Position numbers and translations under genes: made by a program. Positions 17,803 through 25,446 of a stretch of DNA of 64,000 nucleotides are shown in pieces. The stretch comes from Thalassobellus citreus (lineage in GTDB: Bacteria > Bacteroidota > Bacteroidia > Flavobacteriales > Flavobacteriaceae), in assembly GCF_044385915.1 (NCBI RefSeq), contig NZ_JBISCC010000117.1:62001-126000 (forward strand). The letters are read 5' to 3'. The stretch's first letter is position 1. Each line of letters starts with the position of its first letter. The notes beneath the pieces were generated by a model. That model made no database searches. It saw only the letters and a program-made list of their open reading frames with translations, and had not been told where the DNA came from.

Positions 17803-19182
17803 TTATTTTATTTTAAAATTATCAAAGTGTACTTCTTGCCAATTATTGTTTTTTAATTCAGAGATATACTTTATATGCTTTTTATCTATTTGATGTTTTT
17901 TGTCTCCTTTTAATTGAAGAGCGTCTGAATAATTTTTAAGTATAAAAGTGTTGTTGTTTGAAAGGTCTATTAAGTATTTAAAATCCATAGACTGCGCATA
18001 ATAAAGGTTGTAAGTTGTAATGTAGCTATCCCAATTAATAGCACAAGACACTATTAAAATTGTAAAAACCGTTAGTGTATTTATTCTAAGTAAATACCAG
18101 AAATTTTTAATTTGATTAACTTTAATAGCAGTAGTGGTTAATCCAATTATTGTAAGCAGTAAATAAACTAAAACACCAATACGTTTGTATGTAAGACCAA
18201 AGTAATAAATGTATTGGCAGTCTTTAATTACTATGTTTATAACAAGAATGGCGTTTAGTATAATCCAGATATAAGCTACCATTTTAAGGTTTTTATTGTC
18301 TTTGTAAAAATTTAAGTTACCTCTAAAAAAGTAAAGTATAATGACGATGGCAATTATAATAGAAGCAATAAGCGCATTAATACCGTTATGAACTTGTGAC
18401 GAAAAAGAAGAGGCTCTAAAATCATTTGTTGAAATTAAATAGGTGATGTCTGTAATAAGAAAGAATAGGATAAGAATATTTAAAAGAACGATTAATATGA
18501 GTGCTAATTGATTTTCTTTTTTTACAACTTCAATTAAAAAATCACTTTTTTTAGTTAAAATGTTACCTGTTTTTAAGTCAATTTCTGTTGCAGGATCTAT
18601 TTGAATAGGGGTTGATATGTTGTATAATAAATAATAACCTAATGATGCTAGTAGTAACCATTGAAAATTAATGAAACTAAAATCAATTTTAGAAATGATG
18701 TCATTGAACATGGGGTTCCCATTTTTGTAAAGTGAAATAAAAATGATGATTACAGTTACAGGAATTCCAATAATTTTTATCCAATGCACATAATCTACCC
18801 TTTTTTTTGGTTCAGCTTTTTCTTCTTCTATAACAGTATTAAAATTACGATGGAAATAACCTGCAATAAAAGTATACAAGCCATTTATCCAATTTATGTA
18901 TATGGAAGAATGATGTTCTGACACATGACCTATTAAAGTGAAAAAGGCAACACAATTAGCAATAATAGAAAGGTTCGATTTGTATAGAAAAATTGCAAAA
19001 GCAGTAATTAGGTATAGAATACAAAAAGCAATAGTCCTTTTTTGTTTAAATGCTTTTGTATTATAAATAGCTAAGACAATAATTGTGATTAAACTAAATA
19101 AGGACATGTTTAAGCCAATGTCTTGTTTGTAAAAGAGAGTGCTAAATAAAAGCGCTCCGATAATTAGTGATATTTTCTTCAT
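17803..19182 (-). CDS. DUF4173 multi-pass membrane protein
   Basis: A 459-residue protein with about ten to twelve membrane helices and a short soluble C-terminal tail. The segment FRASSFSSQVHNGINALIAS (~258-277) and the following YFRGNL are family features of DUF4173/DUF4153-like proteins. Function unknown. It is the first gene of a six-gene leftward run. A 19-bp palindrome overlaps the expected promoter 18-36 bp upstream of its ATG. Confidence 0.78.
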   Translation of the reverse strand: MKKISLIIGALLFSTLFYKQDIGLNMSLFSLITIIVLAIYNTKAFKQKRTIAFCILYLITAFAIFLYKSNLSIIANCVAFFTLIGHVSEHHSSIYINWINGLYTFIAGYFHRNFNTVIEEEKAEPKKRVDYVHWIKIIGIPVTVIIIFISLYKNGNPMFNDIISKIDFSFINFQWLLLASLGYYLLYNISTPIQIDPATEIDLKTGNILTKKSDFLIEVVKKENQLALILIVLLNILILFFLITDITYLISTNDFRASSFSSQVHNGINALIASIIIAIVIILYFFRGNLNFYKDNKNLKMVAYIWIILNAILVINIVIKDCQYIYYFGLTYKRIGVLVYLLLTIIGLTTTAIKVNQIKNFWYLLRINTLTVFTILIVSCAINWDSYITTYNLYYAQSMDFKYLIDLSNNNTFILKNYSDALQLKGDKKHQIDKKHIKYISELKNNNWQEVHFDNFKIK

Positions 19183-19199
19183 GGTTAAATATTTAAAAG

Positions 19200-19218
19200 T
19201 ACTTTGAATTTCAAAGTA
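19200..19218. promoter_or_regulatory. Palindromic operator upstream of the DUF4173 operon
   Basis: TACTTTGAA-T-TTCAAAGTA is a perfect 9-bp inverted repeat. On the minus strand it contains TTACTTTG, one base off the -7 consensus. A bound regulator would therefore cover the promoter. The near-identical site at 20429-20447 precedes the operon encoding the winged-helix regulator. Confidence 0.7.
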
Positions 19219-19235
19219 AGTGAGTAAAAAAATAG

Positions 19236-19529
19236 TTATTGTTTGTTTATTAATTTTTCGAGTGCGTTAATATGCTTTTTAAATTCTGCTTTACCAAGTG
19301 TTGTGGTAGAGTAGCGGGTATTTGGCTTTCTGCCAATAAATTGTTTCTCAACTTTTATGTATTCCGATTTTTCAAGAGCTTTAGTATGGCTTGCTAAATT
19401 ACCATCGGTAACACCTAATAATTCTTTCAGCATATTAAAATCGGCATACTCATTTACCATCAAAATAGACATAATGCCTAATCTAATACGGTGATCGAAT
19501 ACTTTATTTATGTTGGTTATGATGCTCAT
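19236..19529 (-). CDS. Winged-helix transcriptional regulator (HTH_34 / ArsR-MarR-like)
   Basis: A 97-residue DNA-binding protein. Helices around DHRIRLGIMSILMVNEYADF and LLGVTDGNLASHTKALEKS form the HTH; the wing is YIKVEKQFIGRKPNTRYSTT. This matches the compact winged-helix family found next to small membrane proteins in Bacteroidetes. It starts 4 bp after the preceding stop. By position it is the natural ligand for the two 19-bp palindromes that head its own operon and the neighbouring DUF4173 operon; that pairing is inference. Confidence 0.85.
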   Translation of the reverse strand: MSIITNINKVFDHRIRLGIMSILMVNEYADFNMLKELLGVTDGNLASHTKALEKSEYIKVEKQFIGRKPNTRYSTTTLGKAEFKKHINALEKLINKQ

Positions 19530-19532
19530 TTT

Positions 19533-19557
19533 GTCATTCCTGCGAAGGCTGGAATCT
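19533..19557 (+). repeat. GTCATTCC-type palindromic repeat inside a gene end (family B)
   Basis: One copy of the element GTCATTCCTGCGAAGG-(C)xGGAATCT. It overlaps the last codons and the TGA stop of the 92-residue membrane protein and ends 4 bp before the regulator ATG. Confidence 0.85.
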
Positions 19558-19812
19558 TTTTTTTAATAAACTTTTTCTAATTATAAAAACTAAATATATC
19601 AATATTGTTAATTGAATTCCCCAATATATAAGACTTGTTGCATTAATAATATATCCAAATACTAAAGCAGGTAATAGTGCTAATAAATATAGTTTTTCAT
19701 TATTAGTTAATTTTTCTAAAAGTTTAAATGAAAAGTATGATAGTGATGTTGGAATACTAAATATAGCAATATAAAATCCTAAACTCATTAAATACCAATA
19801 CAGATTATCCAT
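19534..19812 (-). CDS. Small membrane protein with repeat-derived C-terminus
   Basis: A 92-residue protein with three membrane helices. The last eight or so codons (RFQPSQE and stop) are read from a family B palindromic repeat, so the natural C-terminus was replaced or extended by repeat insertion. It starts 3 bp after the preceding gene's stop and is coupled to the regulator downstream. No family recognised. Confidence 0.65.
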   Translation of the reverse strand: MDNLYWYLMSLGFYIAIFSIPTSLSYFSFKLLEKLTNNEKLYLLALLPALVFGYIINATSLIYWGIQLTILIYLVFIIRKSLLKKRFQPSQE

Positions 19813-19815
19813 AAG

Positions 19816-20421
19816 TTATCTATCATATTTTAAATGCATCCAAGTACCATAAATTATATGCATGATTCCAAAACCTAAAACCCAAAGCCAAAATCCGTAA
19901 CCAGGTAATAACGTAGCTACAAGACCTAATATAATTTCAATATAACCTAAATAACGAATATCGCCGATGCTGTATTTTGATGCATTTACTAAAGCTAGCC
20001 CATAAAAGATAAGCATTAAACCTCCTGTTTGTCCATACTTTCCGTTGCTTAAAATAATTAAGATATACAAACCTCCTGCAACTAAAGGAATTAAAAAGTT
20101 TAGCACTAATCTTTTTGAAGTGGCATCCCACATTTTAGCATTGTTTTTTTTAGCTTTTCTTGTGGTTAATATAATGCCTGTTACGATACTAAAAAAAGCA
20201 ACAAGACCTAAGTCTAGCATAACTAGTCGAAATATTTTACCATCAAGTTTTAAAGTGCCGTAACTGTAATTCATTACTAACCAATAAGCAAAACCTGCTC
20301 CAATAAGCGCATAAACACCAGCAAGTATTCCAGATAAGCCACTAAGTGAAATAAAACGAGATGATTTATTCATTAAATCTTTAATCTCGTTGAGGTCTTT
20401 TAAATAATCTTTTGATTCCAT
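19816..20421 (-). CDS. Multi-pass membrane protein heading the regulator operon
   Basis: The start is set at ATG 20421 (MESKDYLKDLNEIKDLMNKS), because the palindromic operator/promoter lies at 20429-20447. A longer TTG form from 20463 would place codons upstream of the likely transcription start. The 201-residue protein has an N-terminal soluble helix and six membrane helices (SGLSGILAGVYALIGAGF first). The family is common in front of winged-helix regulators in Bacteroidetes; its function is unknown. It is the first gene of a three-gene operon. Confidence 0.7.
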   Translation of the reverse strand: MESKDYLKDLNEIKDLMNKSSRFISLSGLSGILAGVYALIGAGFAYWLVMNYSYGTLKLDGKIFRLVMLDLGLVAFFSIVTGIILTTRKAKKNNAKMWDATSKRLVLNFLIPLVAGGLYILIILSNGKYGQTGGLMLIFYGLALVNASKYSIGDIRYLGYIEIILGLVATLLPGYGFWLWVLGFGIMHIIYGTWMHLKYDR

Positions 20422-20428
20422 GTAAAAG

Positions 20429-20447
20429 TACTTTGAATTACAAAGTA
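20429..20447. promoter_or_regulatory. Palindromic operator upstream of the regulator operon
   Basis: TACTTTGAA-T-TACAAAGTA, one mismatch from perfect symmetry and 18 of 19 bases identical to the site at 19200-19218. The flanking TAAAAG is shared too. It contains a -7-like TTACTTTG on the minus strand. Confidence 0.7.
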
Positions 20448-20484
20448 AATAATTATTTTCCAATTACGCATCATAAATTTTTGT

Positions 20485-20492
20485 TAAGTTTG
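20485..20492 (+). promoter_or_regulatory. -7 box for the second DUF1801 gene
   Basis: TAAGTTTG fits TAnnTTTG and lies 16 bp before the GTG start, predicting a leader of only about ten bases. Confidence 0.55.
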
Positions 20493-20508
20493 AAATAAAA
20501 ATAGATTA

Positions 20509-20898
20509 GTGAAACCTGTAGAAGATTATTTTTTAAATCAAAAAGAGCCATTTCAATCTATCATGCTTTATGTTAGAAGTGTTATTTTAAGTACGCTTCC
20601 AGAAGTTGAGGAACGGTACAGTTATAAAATTCCGTTTTATAATATTGGTAAAAAGCCTATGATTTATTTAAACATTTTAAAAGGTAAGCATTATGTTGAT
20701 GTTGCTTTTGTACAAGGTATTTTACTTGAAAATGATTTTCCTATTTTAAAAAATGATAATAAACGCAAACAAGTGCGATCGATTCAATTAAGAATGTTAG
20801 AAGATTTAGATCAAGAAAACTTTGTTGCATTATTACACGCAGCTTCAGCTTTGCTTAATAAAAGTAAGAGAGCTTGGTTTATTGATGATGTTAAATAA
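20509..20898 (+). CDS. DUF1801 domain protein (GTG start)
   Basis: A 129-residue protein, paralogue of the one at 12564 but of another subgroup: FLNQKEPFQSIMLYVRSVIL, then PEVEERYSYKIPFY and YVDVAFVQG. GTG is chosen because it gives MKPVEDYFLNQKE, the usual family start, and no ATG lies nearby. It is divergent from the membrane-protein operon. Function not established. Confidence 0.8.
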   Translation: MKPVEDYFLNQKEPFQSIMLYVRSVILSTLPEVEERYSYKIPFYNIGKKPMIYLNILKGKHYVDVAFVQGILLENDFPILKNDNKRKQVRSIQLRMLEDLDQENFVALLHAASALLNKSKRAWFIDDVK

Positions 20899-20970
20899 TA
20901 ACGAGGTTTTTACAGCTCTTAAGCTAACAAATAAGCTATATTTTGGTTTAAAATTAATGTTGGCAGATTT

Positions 20971-21044
20971 GTGTGGGAGCGATTGATACGGCATCCTTTT
21001 TTTGCTGCCATATATGGCAAAAAAAGATATAGTGGAAAGCGCGG
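20971..21044 (+). other. Structured intergenic element, possibly a small RNA or dispersed repeat
   Basis: Starts GGGAGCGATTGATACGGCAT, then a T-run, a perfect TGCCATATATGGCA hairpin, an A-run and AGATATAGTGGAAAGC. The T-run and A-run extend the stem. I recall similar text from other flavobacterial spacers but cannot verify that here. Neither strand is open for a protein of useful length. Confidence 0.45.
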
Positions 21045-21131
21045 TTTTTAAATTGTTCTAAACTATCTAACAGCCATTGACTGTTTTCTTTTTAATTTCA
21101 AATTTAAAAACCCACCATGAAAAAACTTTTT

Positions 21132-21992
21132 TTAAATTCTGAATATGCCTCCAAAAGCTATGACACGTTGTAAATACATGAAATGTTGCGAAGCACTTTC
21201 GGCTGTATTACTTGTGGTTCTAATATCTGGCATATTAATGTAACCGCCTTTCATGTCTAGTTGCATGAAAAAGTGTTTAAAGAAAGTGAAGTTTAAACCT
21301 GCGTGTAGAGATACGCCGTAACCTGCTAAATGAAATTCGTCATAGCGATCTTTTTGTAAAAGTGTTGTATTGGTTTTTGGGTATAAAATACCGCCAGCAA
21401 CACCTTCGGTAATATTTATTTGAAATTTATCGGTGTTAGGTAAATTAAACAATTTAGAAATATCATCGTATCTTGAAAATTCTGCATACACATAATTTAA
21501 ACCGTTGGTGTGTTCAAATTTTAAAAAATCCTCAGAAACTAAGAATTCTTGATTGTTGTAGGTGCCATTATAAATAGCGCCAGCTTCGGTAGCCGGTAAA
21601 TTAATGTAGCCATCAACAGTTTGGGTTCTATTTCTATTCATAACATATTTCATGTGGTCTACACCAAGTGAAACAGTATATTTATCTGAAATAAAATAAC
21701 CAATTTTTACATTGGTTTGCGGAATTGTTATTCTTGTTGGGTTAATATAATCTATATGCCAACCTTTAGGTTTGTCGTGCGCCGAAGCATCTTTAATAGT
21801 GAAATTATAATCTTCTCCTTTAAAATGTATATCTGATCTTGAAAAAGATTCTCTATTACCACCCCAGCTTACAAAGAATTTTCCTTTGTTTGAAGCGGTA
21901 TATTTTATGTCTTCAGTTTCTTGAGCAAAAGTGTTTATGCTTGAGATTAATAGTAGTAATAATGTAATAGGTTTTAATAGGGGTGATTTCAT
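21132..21992 (-). CDS. Outer-membrane beta-barrel protein, unknown function
   Basis: A 286-residue protein with a clear signal peptide (cleavage near NTFAQ). It has alternating amphipathic strands throughout (VKIGYFISDKYTVSLGVDHM, FMQLDMKGGYINM) and ends in an aromatic/hydrophobic C-terminal strand (IAFGGIFRI). This is the pattern of an outer-membrane barrel of ten to twelve strands. No named family recognised. It is 89 bp downstream of kdsA on the same strand. Confidence 0.7.
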   Translation of the reverse strand: MKSPLLKPITLLLLLISSINTFAQETEDIKYTASNKGKFFVSWGGNRESFSRSDIHFKGEDYNFTIKDASAHDKPKGWHIDYINPTRITIPQTNVKIGYFISDKYTVSLGVDHMKYVMNRNRTQTVDGYINLPATEAGAIYNGTYNNQEFLVSEDFLKFEHTNGLNYVYAEFSRYDDISKLFNLPNTDKFQINITEGVAGGILYPKTNTTLLQKDRYDEFHLAGYGVSLHAGLNFTFFKHFFMQLDMKGGYINMPDIRTTSNTAESASQHFMYLQRVIAFGGIFRI

Positions 21993-22081
21993 TGTTTTAA
22001 TTTTGATTGTGAAATGCTATTTGACGATGTAAATAATCATTCCTTAAAGAAAAGGGGTAAATAATCTAGTTTTTAATTTTT

Positions 22082-22900
22082 TTAAAGTGAGTTTATAGTT
22101 TTTTTGATGGTTACTAAATTAGAAAGTAATTGTTCTAAATTGTCTAGGTGTAGCATATTGGCACCATCACTTTTTGCGTTTGCAGGATCGAAATGAGTTT
22201 CTATAAATAAACCATCTACATTATTTACAATACCAGCTCTAGCAATAGTTTCAATCATATCTGGTCTACCACCTGTAACACCAGCTGTTTGATTGGGTTG
22301 TTGCAGTGAATGTGTAACATCTAAAACGGTTGGTGCATATTGACGCATGGTTGGAATGCCACGAAAATCTACAATCATATCTTGGTATCCAAACATAGAA
22401 CCTCTATCGGTTATCCAAGCTTTATCGCTACCAGCATCTTTTACTTTTTGTACGGCATGCTTCATAGCTTCCGGACTCATAAATTGCCCTTTTTTTAAAT
22501 TAACCACTTTACCTGTTTTGGCTGCGGCAACTACCAAATCGGTTTGACGCACTAAAAAAGCTGGGATTTGTAACACATCTACATATTGAGCAGCTTTTGC
22601 AGCATCAGTAACATCGTGAATATCGGTTACTGTAGGAATATCAAAAGTTTCAGAAACTTTAGCTAAAATTTCTAATGCTTTTTCGTCTCCAATGCCTGTA
22701 AAACTATCAATTCTACTACGGTTTGCTTTTTTAAAACTGCCTTTAAAAATATAAGGAATTTCTAATTTATTAGTAATAGTAACTACTTTTTCGGCAATTC
22801 GTAATGCCATGTCTTCGCCTTCAATAGCGCATGGGCCACATAATAAAAAGAAGTTGTTTGAATTGATGTGTTTTATTTTAGGGATGTCTTGAAGATTCAT
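22082..22900 (-). CDS. kdsA: 3-deoxy-8-phosphooctulonate synthase
   Basis: A 272-residue cytoplasmic TIM-barrel enzyme that joins phosphoenolpyruvate and arabinose 5-phosphate to Kdo 8-phosphate, the first committed step of Kdo synthesis for lipid A-linked glycan. Visible signatures are LLCGPCAIEGED (~20-31), FKGSFKKANRSR, PTVTDIHDVTDA, ITDRGSMFGYQDMIVDFR and DVTHSLQQPN. Full length. A perfect minus-strand -7 box lies 29-36 bp upstream. Confidence 0.97.
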   Translation of the reverse strand: MNLQDIPKIKHINSNNFFLLCGPCAIEGEDMALRIAEKVVTITNKLEIPYIFKGSFKKANRSRIDSFTGIGDEKALEILAKVSETFDIPTVTDIHDVTDAAKAAQYVDVLQIPAFLVRQTDLVVAAAKTGKVVNLKKGQFMSPEAMKHAVQKVKDAGSDKAWITDRGSMFGYQDMIVDFRGIPTMRQYAPTVLDVTHSLQQPNQTAGVTGGRPDMIETIARAGIVNNVDGLFIETHFDPANAKSDGANMLHLDNLEQLLSNLVTIKKTINSL

Positions 22901-22928
22901 AAGGTTTTGTTTCTACAAATTTAGGCAG

Positions 22929-22936
22929 CAAAGGTA
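22929..22936 (-). promoter_or_regulatory. -7 box for kdsA
   Basis: The minus strand reads TACCTTTG, a perfect TAnnTTTG, 29 bp before the kdsA ATG. Confidence 0.65.
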
Positions 22937-23217
22937 CAACTTATGCCGAATTATTTTTAGTTTCAAAAGTTAATTGAATTTGTTAAAAATATTGACACTA
23001 TAGTAATTATTAGTAGAGTGGTTTGTTTAACCTCTTTGAAGAGCGTGTTTGTATAAATGGTTGCATTTATGAATATTTAGTTAATAAGAGATGAGTAGGT
23101 AAAGGGTTACTCTTTGTTTTTGAGTAATTTAGGTTTAATATTTGTATGAATTGTAATAGCTATAAATGGTAATGTTTAAATAAAATTAAATATATTATTA
23201 ATCCAATAATTTATAGT

Positions 23218-23225
23218 TACCTTTG
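23218..23225 (+). promoter_or_regulatory. -7 box for typA
   Basis: TACCTTTG, a perfect TAnnTTTG, 27 bp before the ATG. Confidence 0.7.
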
Positions 23226-23251
23226 CACGCTTAAAATAAGGCACTATAATT

Positions 23252-25051
23252 ATGGCTACTATTAAAAATATTGCAATTATTGCACACGTAGATCACGGTA
23301 AGACTACTTTGGTTGATAAGATTATGTATCACTGTCAATTATTTAGGGAGAACCAAAATACAGGTGATTTAATTCTAGATAACAACGATTTAGAGCGTGA
23401 AAGAGGAATAACTATTACATCTAAAAATGTATCTGTTGTTTATAAAGACACGAAAATAAATATTATTGACACACCAGGTCACGCCGATTTTGGAGGTGAG
23501 GTTGAGCGTGTTTTAAATATGGCTGATGGTGTTTTATTATTAGTAGATGCTTTTGAAGGACCAATGCCACAAACGCGTTTTGTATTACAAAAAGCGATTG
23601 ATTTAGGTTTAAAACCATGTGTGGTTGTTAATAAGGTGGATAAGGAAAACTGTACACCTGATGAAGTACATGAAAAAGTATTCGATTTAATGTTCGAACT
23701 AGGTGCTGAAGAATGGCAATTAGATTTTCCAACGGTTTATGGTTCTGCAAAGAACAACTGGATGAGTGATGATTGGAAAAATGAAACGGAAAACATTGAG
23801 CCATTATTAGATATGGTTATCGAACATGTGCCAGAACCTAAATTACCAGAAGGGAATACACAAATGCTAATTACATCTTTAGACTTTTCTAGTTTTACAG
23901 GTCGTATAGCAATTGGACGTTTAACAAGAGGAGAGTTAAAAGCTGGACAAAATATTTCATTAGTTAAGCGTGATGGTTCTATTGTTAAGAATAAAATTAA
24001 AGAACTTCATATTTTTGAAGGACTTGGACGTATAAAAGTAGATGAAGTTCAAACAGGAGATATTTGTGCTATTGTTGGTCTTGAGGGATTTGAAATTGGA
24101 GATACAGTAGCCGATTTTGAGAATCCAGAAGGTTTAAAAACTATTGCCATTGATGAGCCAACAATGAGTATGTTATTTACTATTAACGATTCGCCTTTCT
24201 TTGGTAAAGACGGAAAGTTTGTAACATCTCGTCATATTAAAGATCGTTTAACGAAAGAGCTAGAAAAGAATTTAGCGCTAAGAGTTGAAGAAACCGATAG
24301 TGCTGATAAGTTTATGGTTTTTGGTCGTGGTGTATTACACTTATCTGTTTTAATTGAAACGATGCGTCGTGAAGGTTACGAGCTTCAAATTGGGCAACCT
24401 CAAGTTATTATTAAAGAAGTAGATGGTGTTAAATGTGAACCTGTTGAAGAAATGACTATCGATTTGCCAGAAACTGTTTCTGGTAAAGCTATAGAAATGG
24501 TGACTTTACGAAAAGGTGAAATGCTAAGTATGGAAGCTAAAGGCGATCGTATGGTTTGTGAATTTATTGTACCATCTCGTGGTATTATAGGTTTGCGTAA
24601 CCAATTGTTAACAGCTACTGCTGGTGAGGCTATTATGGCTCACCGTTTTAAAGAATACCAACCATTAAAAGGAGGTATTCCAGAAAGACAAAATGGTTCT
24701 TTAGTGTCGATGGAAAAAGGACAAGCTATTCCTTATTCTATTGATAAATTACAAGATAGAGGTAAGTTTTTTGTAGATCCAGGAGAAGATATTTATGAAG
24801 GCCAAGTTATTGGCGAGAATTCTCGTGGTGATGATATGACGGTTAATGTAACCAAAACAAAAAAATTAAGTAACGTACGTTCTTCTGGTGCAGATGATAA
24901 AGCTAAAATTGTTCCAGCAATTAAGTTTTCTTTAGAAGAAGCTTTAGAATACATACAAAAAGATGAATATGTTGAGGTAACACCAAACTTTTTACGTTTA
25001 CGTAAAATTTGGTTAACAGAAGTAGATAGAAAACGTAACAAAACAATATAA
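23252..25051 (+). CDS. typA: Ribosome-associated GTPase TypA/BipA
   Basis: A 599-residue translational GTPase. Motifs: G1 AHVDHGKTT (~10-18), switch region RERGITI, G3 DTPGHADF, G4 NKVDKE. EF-G-like domains II, III and V follow, plus the BipA-specific C-terminal domain (YEGQVIGENSRGDDMTVN...). It binds the 70S ribosome and helps late 50S assembly and growth at low temperature or under stress. Full length. The next gene begins 1 bp after its stop. Confidence 0.97.
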   Translation: MATIKNIAIIAHVDHGKTTLVDKIMYHCQLFRENQNTGDLILDNNDLERERGITITSKNVSVVYKDTKINIIDTPGHADFGGEVERVLNMADGVLLLVDAFEGPMPQTRFVLQKAIDLGLKPCVVVNKVDKENCTPDEVHEKVFDLMFELGAEEWQLDFPTVYGSAKNNWMSDDWKNETENIEPLLDMVIEHVPEPKLPEGNTQMLITSLDFSSFTGRIAIGRLTRGELKAGQNISLVKRDGSIVKNKIKELHIFEGLGRIKVDEVQTGDICAIVGLEGFEIGDTVADFENPEGLKTIAIDEPTMSMLFTINDSPFFGKDGKFVTSRHIKDRLTKELEKNLALRVEETDSADKFMVFGRGVLHLSVLIETMRREGYELQIGQPQVIIKEVDGVKCEPVEEMTIDLPETVSGKAIEMVTLRKGEMLSMEAKGDRMVCEFIVPSRGIIGLRNQLLTATAGEAIMAHRFKEYQPLKGGIPERQNGSLVSMEKGQAIPYSIDKLQDRGKFFVDPGEDIYEGQVIGENSRGDDMTVNVTKTKKLSNVRSSGADDKAKIVPAIKFSLEEALEYIQKDEYVEVTPNFLRLRKIWLTEVDRKRNKTI

Positions 25052-25052
25052 A

Positions 25053-25280
25053 ATGGAATTCTTAGGAATTTCCTGGGTAGAATGGGTTGGATATATTGCT
25101 ACGGCAATTGTTTTAATATCATTCTTAATGAAATCAGTTAATAAATTGCGAATAGTAAACTCCTTTGGATGTTTACTATTTGTGTTTTATGGACTTTTAT
25201 TAACGCCTATTTCAAAGCCTATCATCATTACAAATTTTGCTATATTTAGTATTAACTTATATTATTTGTTGAAAAAATAG
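25053..25280 (+). CDS. YgjV-like small inner-membrane protein
   Basis: A 75-residue protein with three hydrophobic helices, starting with WVEWVGYIATAIVLISFLMKS and carrying NxxGCLLFVFYGLLL, the pattern of the YgjV/IMP family. No known activity. It follows typA by 1 bp, so it is cotranscribed. Confidence 0.7.
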   Translation: MEFLGISWVEWVGYIATAIVLISFLMKSVNKLRIVNSFGCLLFVFYGLLLTPISKPIIITNFAIFSINLYYLLKK

Positions 25281-25446
25281 TATGGTTTCAGGGGTTAAAT
25301 TCCTACTTAAAACAGAATTTGTAAATATCCGTAAAATGATTTTGTATATTTGAACCTCTTTAAAAGAATAAAATATTTTATACTTCGTTAATATTAAATA
25401 TTTACTCTTTCAAGTCTCTTATAACAACAAGTAAAATAAATATTAA

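Larger units (their letters stand above)
22901..23251. other. Intergenic region between kdsA and typA
   Basis: 351 AT-rich bases between divergent genes. Apart from one -7 box for each gene I see only a weak short hairpin near 23030. No ORF, repeat or RNA gene was seen. Confidence 0.5.
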
